Source of the DNA: Roseinatronobacter ekhonensis
GTDB taxonomy: Bacteria > Pseudomonadota > Alphaproteobacteria > Rhodobacterales > Rhodobacteraceae
Assembly (NCBI RefSeq): GCF_900499075.1
Contig: NZ_UIHC01000021.1
Location: 1-54,373 of the forward strand
DNA: 54,373 nt
Direction: 5' to 3'
A program made the translations under genes and the position numbers. Each line of letters opens with the position of its first letter. Position 1 is the first letter of the stretch. Shown here in pieces: positions 33,815 through 42,104 of this stretch. Below the pieces are notes generated by a model. The model worked only from the letters and a program-made list of their open reading frames with translations, had not been told where the DNA came from and ran no database searches.

Positions 33815-34581
33815 TGGCTAACCTCTTCCACCGGCGGCACGGGGCGGTTGCGAAAGCGCGCGCCTTTCCACCACAGTTTCAGTGCCTGCCAGTGGATCAG
33901 CGCCAGCACGCGGCGTGACCCCATGCGCGCGACCATCGCACGCAGGATCGCGGCGTTGCCCAAGGGTTTACGCGCGCCGGTCAGCGTGGCGACCAGCCCC
34001 GCATTCTCGGCCTCTGTATCCTGACGGTAGCCGATGCGGATGTTCACCTTGTCCGGCGTCATCTCTACGTGGAAGCTGTAATCGCCTTCGACCGGCTGGA
34101 AGGGTGAGACATAGAATATCTTGCGCGCCTGCAATTCATCGCTGGGCAAAATCGCCGAGCGGTCGGGTTTCACGCACAGGTAGGAATGGCGGTCGCCGTA
34201 AGTGTTGTTCACCTCTGCCACCATGGCGCGCAACGCTCCCGCTTTGTCATGGCATAGCCAAAAACTGACGGGGTTGAACAAATGCCCCAAGACGCGCGGT
34301 TGGGTCAGCAGCATCAGGCGGCCATCGGTCACGCCCTCTAACTGGTGTTCGGCCAGCACCTCGCGCACCCAAACAGCCCCGCGCCCCTGCCCCGGCATAC
34401 CGCCATGATCACGGTCCGACAGGCTGGCAATGTTGCGCTTGTCGCGTGACAGCAGACGGGGCGTTTGTAATTTGGCCTCTGCGTCAAACAGCACGTAATC
34501 GACCGCGTAGGTAAACCGGTTGTTTACCGGCCCACGCCGCCCGTGAAAGGTCTGGCCTGCGATATGCTCGACCGTGCTCAT
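33811..34581 (-). CDS. DUF1365 protein of the sigma-E operon
   Basis: 256 residues starting MSTVEHIAGQTFHGRRGPVNN. Typical DUF1365 features are HGRRGPVNNRFTYAVDYVLFD at the start, LLTQPRVLGHLFNPVSFWLCHD in the middle (the conserved GYxFNPVSF-like block), VEVNNTYGDRHSY and FYVSPFQPVEGDYSF. The family is almost always encoded beside an FAD oxidoreductase and often a cyclopropane-fatty-acid synthase, and is thought to act on unsaturated or modified lipids. It overlaps the FAD oxidoreductase stop and the MFS start by 4 bp each. No cyclopropane synthase gene is in this copy of the cluster. Confidence 0.9.
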   Translation of the reverse strand: MSTVEHIAGQTFHGRRGPVNNRFTYAVDYVLFDAEAKLQTPRLLSRDKRNIASLSDRDHGGMPGQGRGAVWVREVLAEHQLEGVTDGRLMLLTQPRVLGHLFNPVSFWLCHDKAGALRAMVAEVNNTYGDRHSYLCVKPDRSAILPSDELQARKIFYVSPFQPVEGDYSFHVEMTPDKVNIRIGYRQDTEAENAGLVATLTGARKPLGNAAILRAMVARMGSRRVLALIHWQALKLWWKGARFRNRPVPPVEEVSQ

Positions 34582-35879
34582 GCCACAGCCGCCAGTTTAC
34601 GCGCGCGCGCTTCCATCGCGCGGGCCACATCGACCGCGCTTTTGAACCCGTCCTCGTGAAAACCACTATGCAACCACGCCCCGGTGAACCATGTGCGGTT
34701 GCGTCCGTTCATGTCGCGCACGGCGCCTTGCGCGTCCAGCGCGGCGGCGTCGTAGACCGGGTGGTCAAAGCTGTAAGTGTCGTAAATGCACTCCTCTCGG
34801 ACCGGATGGTTGGCGTTAAGTGTCACGAAAATCGGGTCATCCTGCGGGATGGGCTGAAGCGAGTTCATCCAGTAACTGAGCGAGATGCGCGCGCGATCTT
34901 CCGGCCCGCGTTCGGTATAGGCCCAGCTTGACCATGTCTTGCGCCGCTTGGGCATGAAATCGGCATCGCAATGCAACACGGCGTCATTTGTCTGGTAGCG
35001 CACGGCGCCCAGTGCGCGGCGCTCGGCCTCTGTCGGGTCCGCCAGTAGGCGCAAGGTGATGTCGGAATGGGTGGCAAAGATCACCTCGTCAAAACGTTCG
35101 GCCTCTGCCCCCCGCGCCTTTATCTGCACGCCATCGACACCGCGCGTGACCTGCTCGACGGGGGTGCCCGCCCGCAGGTTGACGCCTGCGCGCTCCAGAT
35201 AAGCACTCAACCGGGAAACATATTCAATCGAACCGCCGCGCACCGTGTGCCATTGGTGCTGGCCATTGGCACTTAGCAGCGCATGGTTGCGGAAGAACTC
35301 CATCATTGCGGTGGCGGGGAAATCTAGGATCTTCACGGTCGGTGTTGACCAGATCGCGCCAGAAAACGGCAGGATATAGCGGTCGCGGAACCACGCGCTT
35401 GTGCCGAGCTTGTCCAGCAATCCGCCGATGGTCAGGCCGGGATTGGCCAAAGCCACGCGATGGCCATTCTTGTTGAAATGCAGAATATCGCGCACCATGC
35501 GCAGGTGGCGCGGGTCCAGTGCCGCACGGCGGGTGGCGAACACCTGATCCAGAGAGCCAAGCCCGTATTCGTAACGTCCGGCATCGAACGACGCGCAAAA
35601 GCTCATATTTGACGGCGCGGTCGGCACATCAAGCTTTTCGAACAGCGCGGTCAGGTTGGGATAATTCACATGGTTGAATACGATAAATCCGGTATCCACC
35701 GGCTGATCGCCGCGCTTTCCGGCAATCACTGTGCGCGCATGGCCGCCCAAGCGGGGTTCAGCTTCGAACAACGTAACGCGATGGCGCTGCGACATAAGGT
35801 AGGCGCCCGCCAGCCCCGAAATGCCCCCGCCGATTATCGCAATCCGCCGCGCGGGCATGTCAATCATTTCAAAGGGCAT
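34578..35879 (-). CDS. FAD-dependent amine-oxidase-like oxidoreductase of the sigma-E operon
   Basis: 433 residues; ACGGAGA precedes the ATG. The dinucleotide-binding motif IIGGGISGLAGAYLMSQ lies at about 14-30, followed by LFEAEPRLGGHARTV and DTGFIVFNHVNYPNL, the classical NAD/FAD-binding protein seen with DUF1365 and cyclopropane-synthase genes. The C-terminus has RTWFTGAWLHSGFHEDGFKSA, which closes the FAD site. It is the first gene of the operon and starts about 50 bp after a sigma-E promoter. In R. sphaeroides the equivalent gene is a direct RpoE target with a role in modified (furan) fatty acids. Confidence 0.9.
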   Translation of the reverse strand: MPFEMIDMPARRIAIIGGGISGLAGAYLMSQRHRVTLFEAEPRLGGHARTVIAGKRGDQPVDTGFIVFNHVNYPNLTALFEKLDVPTAPSNMSFCASFDAGRYEYGLGSLDQVFATRRAALDPRHLRMVRDILHFNKNGHRVALANPGLTIGGLLDKLGTSAWFRDRYILPFSGAIWSTPTVKILDFPATAMMEFFRNHALLSANGQHQWHTVRGGSIEYVSRLSAYLERAGVNLRAGTPVEQVTRGVDGVQIKARGAEAERFDEVIFATHSDITLRLLADPTEAERRALGAVRYQTNDAVLHCDADFMPKRRKTWSSWAYTERGPEDRARISLSYWMNSLQPIPQDDPIFVTLNANHPVREECIYDTYSFDHPVYDAAALDAQGAVRDMNGRNRTWFTGAWLHSGFHEDGFKSAVDVARAMEARARKLAAVA

Positions 35880-35928
35880 AGTGTCTCCGTTACTTGACAG
35901 TCTGAAAGCCGCGATGTGGGCATTGTGT

Positions 35929-35958
35929 GTTTTACGCGGGGTATGAACTGCCGGATCA
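35929..35958 (-). promoter_or_regulatory. Sigma-E (RpoE) promoter of the FAD oxidoreductase operon
   Basis: On the minus strand TGATCC (35958-35953), 18 bases, then TAAAAC (35934-35929). The -35 is identical to that of the divergent rpoE promoter, with the same spacing. TGATCC matches the known R. sphaeroides RpoE -35 element. Confidence 0.75.
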
Positions 35959-35992
35959 AAGGGAAAAACATCTCATATCTGTGCATATTTTT

Positions 35993-36022
35993 TGATCCGG
36001 CTGTGCGCCAATACCGTATGTC
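35993..36022 (+). promoter_or_regulatory. Sigma-E (RpoE) autoregulatory promoter of rpoE-chrR
   Basis: TGATCC (35993-35998), 18 bases, then TATGTC (36017-36022). It faces the promoter of the divergent operon; the surrounding TTTGATCCGGC is shared by both. It places the rpoE transcript start near 36029, which rules out the upstream in-frame ATG codons as starts. Confidence 0.75.
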
Positions 36023-36134
36023 AGGTATGTTTGACAGTTTCCAGCCTCTCACGGTGCCTCGACACGCGCCCGCCTTGCCCCATATGATGCGGCAAAAGCG
36101 GTTCGCTTGGGCCGTGCGACAGGGGCTGAAACGT

Positions 36135-36677
36135 GTGAGCAGCGACAAAGACAAAGATTGGGGTGCCGCGCTACGCCGCGTTGCCGATGCGCAAGATCGC
36201 GACGCTTTCGCGGAGCTGTTCGGCCATTTCGGTCCCCGCGTTAAAGCCTATCTGATGAAATCGGGGGCGGATGCTGCCAGTGCGGAAGAATGCACACAAG
36301 ATGTGATGGTCACGGTCTGGCGCAAGGCCGGCCAGTTCAACCCGGCGCGGGCCTCTGCCGCGACATGGATATTCACCATCGCGCGGAACCGGCGCATCGA
36401 CATGCTGCGTCGCGACAACCGGCCCGACCCCGAAGACCTGCCATGGGGGCCCGAAGCGGAACCCGATCAGGAAGACGCGCTCTCGTTGCAACAGGAAACG
36501 GAAAAGCTTGCCAATGCGCTGCGCGAGCTTCCCGAAGCGCAGCGCAGCATGATCGAACGGGCCTATTTCAACGACCTGTCGCATAGCGAAATTGCGGATG
36601 CGACAGGTTTGCCCCTTGGCACAATAAAATCGCGGATCAGATTGGCGCTGGAAAGGCTGCGCCACTCCTTGAGTTAA
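36135..36677 (+). CDS. rpoE: ECF sigma factor RpoE (singlet-oxygen response)
   Basis: 180 residues from a GTG at 36135 (VSSDKDKDWGAALRRV). This start matches the usual length and lies after the mapped promoter; the longer reading would include the promoter itself. Region 2 has AFAELFGHFGPRVKAYLMKSGA and ECTQDVMVTVWRKAGQF. Region 4 has LPEAQRSMIERAYFNDLSHSEIADATGLPLGTIKSRIRLALERLR. It directs RNA polymerase to TGATCC promoters when released from ChrR by singlet oxygen or related stress. chrR follows 13 bp later. Confidence 0.94.
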   Translation: MSSDKDKDWGAALRRVADAQDRDAFAELFGHFGPRVKAYLMKSGADAASAEECTQDVMVTVWRKAGQFNPARASAATWIFTIARNRRIDMLRRDNRPDPEDLPWGPEAEPDQEDALSLQQETEKLANALRELPEAQRSMIERAYFNDLSHSEIADATGLPLGTIKSRIRLALERLRHSLS

Positions 36678-36690
36678 GAAAGCAACGACG

Positions 36691-37329
36691 ATGATTACCC
36701 ACCACCTGAACGACAATTTGTTGATGGCCTATTCGGCAGGTTCGCTGCCGGAGGCGTTCAACCTTGTGGTTGCGACACATATCTCGGTTTGTGATGACTG
36801 CCGGGCGCGGCTGGCCGGGTTCGATGCTTTGGGCGGCGCATTGATGGAAGACGACGAGGCCGACCTTGCCGAAGACTCGCTTGCCAACGTGATGGCGCGG
36901 ATCAAATCTGGCGCGGCAACGGCGAAACCGGCACCAAAACCGCGCGACCCGGTCCTGCCATCGCCACTGGTTGACGCGATAGGCGGCGGGCTGGACGCCG
37001 TGCAATGGCGCCCCGTGGGAGGCGGCGTGCGGCAGGCGATCCTGCGCACATCTGACAAGGCAAGCGCGCGCTTGTTGCATATTCCCGCTGGCGCGGCAGT
37101 GCCCGATCACGGACACCAAGGGCTGGAATTGACGCTTGTGCTGCAAGGCGCGTTTCGCGACGAAGAGGCCCGCTTCGCACGCGGAGATGTCGAGATCGCG
37201 ACACAAGATACCCAGCACACGCCGATCGCGGAGCCGGGGGCGGATTGCATCTGCCTTGCTGCGACAGACGCGCCGCTGAAATTCCGCGCGATACTGCCGC
37301 GACTGGCGCAACCCTTCCTGCGGATTTGA
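36691..37329 (+). CDS. chrR: Zinc-binding anti-sigma factor ChrR with cupin domain
   Basis: 212 residues. The anti-sigma domain carries the zinc-ligand set H5, H30, C34 and C37 (H-x3-C-x2-C), each one residue before the H6/H31/C35/C38 set of R. sphaeroides ChrR. The C-terminal half is a cupin (RLLHIPAGAAVPDHGHQGLELTLVLQGAF) with H-x-H and the downstream Glu that bind the second zinc and sense the signal. It holds RpoE inactive until singlet oxygen or an organic hydroperoxide triggers its loss. It is cotranscribed with rpoE. Confidence 0.94.
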   Translation: MITHHLNDNLLMAYSAGSLPEAFNLVVATHISVCDDCRARLAGFDALGGALMEDDEADLAEDSLANVMARIKSGAATAKPAPKPRDPVLPSPLVDAIGGGLDAVQWRPVGGGVRQAILRTSDKASARLLHIPAGAAVPDHGHQGLELTLVLQGAFRDEEARFARGDVEIATQDTQHTPIAEPGADCICLAATDAPLKFRAILPRLAQPFLRI

Positions 37330-37397
37330 CGCAGGTCAAGGCCGGACCAAGGTTCACACTGTAAGGATTGGGGCGACACTCAACACAGGATTGCCCC

Positions 37398-37736
37398 ATG
37401 AATTACCCCGATTTCATCGACGCAACGCGCGATCAGAGCCGTGCGTTGTTCAAGACCATTCCCGACACGATGAAAGGCTTTGGCGCGCTGTCGAATGCCG
37501 CAAAGGAAAGCCCTGCGATTGGTGTGAAGGAAAAAGAATTCGTCGCGCTTGGCATTGCCGTCGCCGTGCGCTGCGAACCTTGCATCGCCTTTCATGTCGA
37601 AGCCCTGATGAAGGCGGGTGCAACCCGCGAGGAACTGGGCGATGTGTTGGCAATGTGCATCCAGATGGGCGGCGGCCCGGCTGTGATGTATGCAGGCAAG
37701 GCGCTGGAATGTTGGGACCAATTGACCGCAGCCTGA
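37398..37736 (+). CDS. Carboxymuconolactone decarboxylase family (AhpD-like) protein
   Basis: 112 residues from MNYPDFIDATRDQS. The core helix-turn region has KEKEFVALGIAVAVRCEPCIAFHVEALMKAG, giving E-x11-C-x2-C-x3-H, the proton-relay and disulfide active site of AhpD-like alkylhydroperoxidases. GGGPAVMYAGKAL follows as in the CMD family. It should reduce hydroperoxides or disulfides in the cytoplasm. It lies 68 bp after chrR on the same strand, so a role in the oxidative response controlled by RpoE is plausible, though I see no TGATCC promoter of its own. Confidence 0.88.
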   Translation: MNYPDFIDATRDQSRALFKTIPDTMKGFGALSNAAKESPAIGVKEKEFVALGIAVAVRCEPCIAFHVEALMKAGATREELGDVLAMCIQMGGGPAVMYAGKALECWDQLTAA

Positions 37737-37802
37737 CCAGACCGTGTGACCCAGCGCCGTGTGCTGCGCCGGTGCCCGACAAATTGTTGACCCGGTTCAC
37801 AC

Positions 37803-37830
37803 AAAAAAAACCCCGCCATTTCTGGCGGGG
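37803..37830 (-). terminator. Terminator after ccrM
   Basis: Stem CCCCGCC/GGCGGGG with loop ATTTCT (plus-strand view) and a run of eight A on its left, which is a T-run for minus-strand transcripts. It ends the rnhB-ccrM transcript 48 bp after the ccrM stop. Confidence 0.85.
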
Positions 37831-37878
37831 TAAGTGGGCGCCCCGGCGGGTAACACAGGGCACCGGCGGTAACTGGGG

Positions 37879-39033
<1,155 letters not shown>

Positions 39034-39063
39034 TCATGCTGGCCGTTTCGTCAATTTCTATTT

Positions 39064-39100
39064 GAATCAGGGCTTTAAAAAACTTTCTTCAAGTAGATTC
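39064..39100. promoter_or_regulatory. Two GANTC sites in the ccrM upstream region
   Basis: GAATC at 39064-39068 and GATTC at 39096-39100, 82-118 bp before the ccrM start. In Caulobacter, GANTC methylation in the ccrM promoter feeds back on its transcription. The second site overlaps the rnhB 3' end. Confidence 0.5.
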
Positions 39101-39724
39101 AGGACACAAGATTTTGCGTATCGGCTTGAATGATCGTCTATGCTCAGGGGTTGGGCCAAGGTTGGCTATGGCATTTAGGTGACACTTGGTCGGATAACCG
39201 GCGTTCCGTTCCCAGCCATAGCCGGGGTAGTGCTGCGCCAGTTCGGCCATGATCGCATCGCGCGCGGTCTTGGCAATAATGGAAGCGGCCGCAACCGACA
39301 TGCTGCGCCCGTCGCCTTTGACCACGGCTTGCGCGGGGCAAGCAAGGTTTTTGGGCAATCGGTTCCCGTCGATCAACAAATGGTCCGGCGCGACCCGAAG
39401 GGCAGAAACCGCCCGATGCATCGCAAGGAAGGTCGCTTGCAGAATATTGAGTTTGTCTATCTCCGCAGGGCTCGCGTGGCCTATCCCTATATCGGCATGG
39501 GTCTGGATATGTTCGGAAAAGACAAGTCGGGCCTTTGCGCTCAGCTTCTTGGAGTCGCGCAAACCGGCGGGCAGATGGTCCGGGTCCAGCCAGACCGCCG
39601 CCGCTGTGACAGGGCCACACAGCGGGCCGCGTCCGACCTCGTCCACCCCCACAACGCGGCAAGCGCCTTGCCCGATGGCAAGACGCTCATAGCTGAAATC
39701 GGGGATAGTTGGCCGTATCGACAT
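39089..39724 (-). CDS. rnhB: Ribonuclease HII
   Basis: 211 residues, the normal RNase HII size. The catalytic motif VVGVDEVGRGPLCGPV at about 24-39 provides the D-E pair. The third acidic residue is in LLIDGNRLPK and the fourth in IAKTARDAIM. It removes RNA primers and single ribonucleotides from DNA. It is encoded directly upstream of ccrM, 106 bp apart on the same strand, and 39 bp after a small secreted-protein gene. The ccrM promoter may lie partly in its 3' end. Confidence 0.95.
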   Translation of the reverse strand: MSIRPTIPDFSYERLAIGQGACRVVGVDEVGRGPLCGPVTAAAVWLDPDHLPAGLRDSKKLSAKARLVFSEHIQTHADIGIGHASPAEIDKLNILQATFLAMHRAVSALRVAPDHLLIDGNRLPKNLACPAQAVVKGDGRSMSVAAASIIAKTARDAIMAELAQHYPGYGWERNAGYPTKCHLNAIANLGPTPEHRRSFKPIRKILCPEST

Positions 39725-39763
39725 ACGGCATCATGCGCGCGCGACCGGTCCGAAAGCAAGCGC

Positions 39764-40162
39764 TCAGCCCGTGATATAGCCGCTCCGGCGCAGGCAGCGT
39801 GCGCCATAGACCGCGCCTTTCCACTCTCCGACCACGCAACGCTGCGGCAGGCCGCGCAGCCCTGCACGGTGCAGGCAACGGCCCTGATATGCGTTGCGCA
39901 GGTGTCCGTTTGCACGAACCGTGATCTGGCAGCGATGCGGCAGGACCGTGGCGCGGTGTGTCCGTTTGGGGCGTGGGTCGTAATGCCTGCGACCGTCCCG
40001 CTCGGCATGCACCGCCCCGGCGATGATGGCGAGTGCGGCGGCGCCGAACAAAAGCTTTGCCGCATCGTCAGAGGCACGGGCCGGCGCAGCAGTGGTCGCG
40101 AACAGCCCCATGGCAAGCACCAAAGCCGCAAAGACAGAGGTAAGACGTGTTGGCAGGGTCAT
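39764..40162 (-). CDS. Small secreted cysteine-containing protein, unknown function
   Basis: 132 residues from MTLPTRLTSVFAALVLAMG, with AAGGAA upstream. A signal peptide ends near APARA (about 29). A short hydrophobic stretch (LLFGAAALAIIAGAVHA) follows, then a basic region with HRCQITVRANGHLRNAYQGRCLHRAGLRGLPQRCV and GAVYGARCLRRSGY. Four cysteines suggest two disulfides. The C-terminal pattern RCV...VYGARCLRR-GY occurs in several rhodobacterial hypothetical proteins. No activity is known; it is periplasmic or extracellular by prediction. Confidence 0.68.
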   Translation of the reverse strand: MTLPTRLTSVFAALVLAMGLFATTAAPARASDDAAKLLFGAAALAIIAGAVHAERDGRRHYDPRPKRTHRATVLPHRCQITVRANGHLRNAYQGRCLHRAGLRGLPQRCVVGEWKGAVYGARCLRRSGYITG

Positions 40163-40307
40163 GGCAGGGTTCCTTTCAAGATTTCCATGACAAACCCTGG
40201 GCTGTGCATGCTTGGACAAGCAATAACCGGGCCGTGTTATCCGATGACATCGGCCCAGACCCTGTGGGATATTGCATATCGAAGCGCTTGGTGTCAGCGT
40301 TTCTGAC

Positions 40308-40601
40308 ATGAAACACATTCTTGCACACACCGCGTTCCTGATTGCTATGGCGCTTGCGACGCAAGCCTCTGCGCAGTGCTTCGCGGACTACAAGGCCAAG
40401 CAGGACAACCCGTTGCGACTGCAATACGGGCTGATCGAATTGCCCGCGTCGGCCTGCGGCTCCATCGGCGCGGCAACACGCTACGCGGCACCGGTCATTG
40501 CACGGTCCGGCTGGACCTTGTTGCAGATAGAATCCTTCCTGACCCAAGCCCAGTTCGATGCGAGGAGTGCCAATGCCGGGGCCATCCATCTCCGCCGCTG
40601 A
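40308..40601 (+). CDS. Small periplasmic protein, putative partner of the adjacent tethered regulator
   Basis: 97 residues from MKHILAHTAFLIAMALATQASAQ, a clear signal peptide (cleavage about 23). The mature part is CFADYKAKQDNPLRLQYGLIELP, then SACGSI and GWTLLQIESFL, with two cysteines likely bridged. I recall this as a conserved rhodobacterial family of unknown function. The last 29 bp overlap the start of the membrane-bound winged-helix gene, so the two are translationally coupled. By analogy with secreted or periplasmic modulators of tethered regulators it may tune that protein; this is inference from coupling alone. Confidence 0.75.
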   Translation: MKHILAHTAFLIAMALATQASAQCFADYKAKQDNPLRLQYGLIELPASACGSIGAATRYAAPVIARSGWTLLQIESFLTQAQFDARSANAGAIHLRR

Positions 40602-41277
40602 CCTGACGCGGCGCGGCAGCCGTGCCCTCATCCTTGGGATCGGGGCGATTGTGGGCGTGCTGGCGCTGACGGCGGTGCTGCTGTTTCTGAACCTGCCCGA
40701 TGCCAATGCCTTCAATGCGCGGGTGGAACGGGTCTTTGTGGAAAACGCCGACCTGACCACGGGGGCAGAGATCAAGCTACTGGAAATTCTGGCGCAGTCG
40801 GGCACCGCGTTTTCCGAAACACTGGTCAGCTACCGGATCGTGATTTTCGTGCTGCTGGTTTTCGCCACGGGGCTTTTGGTGACATCGCTGTTCATGGTGG
40901 TGACGTTGGTGGTGCTGAACCGGCGCCTGGCAACGGTGGAAAAGCAGGGGTTGCAGGTATCTTCGCTGTTGATCGACCGCGCCACCAATACCGTGGGCAT
41001 AAACGACATGGAATTTCGCCTGACCCCGGCGGCGGTCGAAACGCTCGCCGTGCTGGCCGAAGCGCGGCTGGATGACGACATGCTGACCGGGTCCGCGATA
41101 GAAGCCGTCATTTCTGGCCGGTCCGAGGCCGACTGCGACGAGGCAGCCGGGGCGACCCGCATAAAGCGGCTACGCGACAGCCTTGGCAACCAGTTGGTCA
41201 GCGAGGTTCTGGTGAAGAATGTCGCGCGTCAAGGCTATATGCTAGCCATTGACGCGCGCGTGATTGATCTGCGTTAG
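40573..41277 (+). CDS. Membrane-anchored winged-helix (OmpR/PhoB-type) regulator
   Basis: 234 residues, GAGGAG upstream of the ATG at 40573. Two membrane helices (about 19-42 and 91-116) flank a periplasmic loop of about 45 residues rich in Glu and Asp. Arginines before helix 1 and after helix 2 put both ends in the cytoplasm. Residues about 141-230 look like a trans_reg_C winged helix: FRLTPAAVETLAVLAEA at the start, TRIKRLRDSLG as the recognition helix and VLVKNVARQGYML as the wing. ToxR/CadC-like proteins have the DNA-binding domain at the N-terminus; here the order is reversed. The target is unknown. Confidence 0.72.
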   Translation: MPGPSISAADLTRRGSRALILGIGAIVGVLALTAVLLFLNLPDANAFNARVERVFVENADLTTGAEIKLLEILAQSGTAFSETLVSYRIVIFVLLVFATGLLVTSLFMVVTLVVLNRRLATVEKQGLQVSSLLIDRATNTVGINDMEFRLTPAAVETLAVLAEARLDDDMLTGSAIEAVISGRSEADCDEAAGATRIKRLRDSLGNQLVSEVLVKNVARQGYMLAIDARVIDLR

Positions 41278-41286
41278 GCAGACAGC

Positions 41287-41943
41287 CTAGTTCGCCGGCG
41301 CTTTCACCTTGCGCAGATAGGGCAGGACGACCTCGACCTCGCCGAATTTTTCGCGCGCGGCGTCTGTATCCAGCCCCAGACCGACGATCATGTCGTCGCC
41401 TGCTTCCCAGTTGGCAGGGGTAGCCAACGGCTGGCCCTTGGTCGCGATAATCGCATCCAGCGCGCGCAGGATCTCGGCAAAGTTGCGACCAACCGACATG
41501 GGGTAAATCAGCGCCAGTTCCAGTTTCTTGTCCGGCCCGATGATGAACGTCGTGCGCACCGTCGCGGTATCGGCGGCAGTGCGACCGTCGGGCAGGTAGG
41601 CGTCGGCGGGCAGCATGTCGAATAGCTTGGCAATTTCCAACTTTTCATCGGCAAAGATGGGAAAGTTCAGCGGGTTTCCTGATACTTTTTCGACATCGGC
41701 CTTCCACTGCAAGTGTTCTTCAACCGGATCGATGGAAACACCCGCGATCTTGCAGTTGCGCTTGGCGAACTCGCCCGCCATCGCGGCGGCTTCGCCAAAT
41801 TCGGTCGTGCAGACCGGGGTGAAGTCTTTTGGATGGCTGAACAGGATCGCATAGCTGTCACCGATCCAGTCATGGAAGGTCAGCGTGCCTTCGGTGCTGT
41901 CTGCGGTGAAATTCGGGACGGTATCGTTGATACGCAGGGACAT
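41287..41943 (-). CDS. 1-Cys peroxiredoxin (Prx6 family)
   Basis: 218 residues from MSLRINDTVPNF. The peroxidatic cysteine lies in HPKDFTPVCTTEFG near residue 47, with the conserved T and R of the active site (VRTTFIIGPDKKL). The long C-terminal domain (LATPANWEAGDDMIVGL) is that of Prx6/AhpC2-type enzymes, which lack the resolving cysteine. It reduces hydrogen peroxide and organic or lipid peroxides. It is convergent with the tethered regulator, 9 bp apart, and divergent from the aldehyde dehydrogenase, with 161 bp between starts. Confidence 0.94.
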   Translation of the reverse strand: MSLRINDTVPNFTADSTEGTLTFHDWIGDSYAILFSHPKDFTPVCTTEFGEAAAMAGEFAKRNCKIAGVSIDPVEEHLQWKADVEKVSGNPLNFPIFADEKLEIAKLFDMLPADAYLPDGRTAADTATVRTTFIIGPDKKLELALIYPMSVGRNFAEILRALDAIIATKGQPLATPANWEAGDDMIVGLGLDTDAAREKFGEVEVVLPYLRKVKAPAN

Positions 41944-42104
41944 ATGATCTCCGGTGTGGTTGAGGGCGTGGCGAGCCATCTCGCCCCATTTAGAACGATT
42001 CCAACTATCACATTCAAACATCGCATTTTGAATGCGACATTTCGCCCTGCCCTTGCGAGTGCAGAGCCTTGATGCGACAGTGCCCGCACCTACAGGAGGA
42101 TCGG

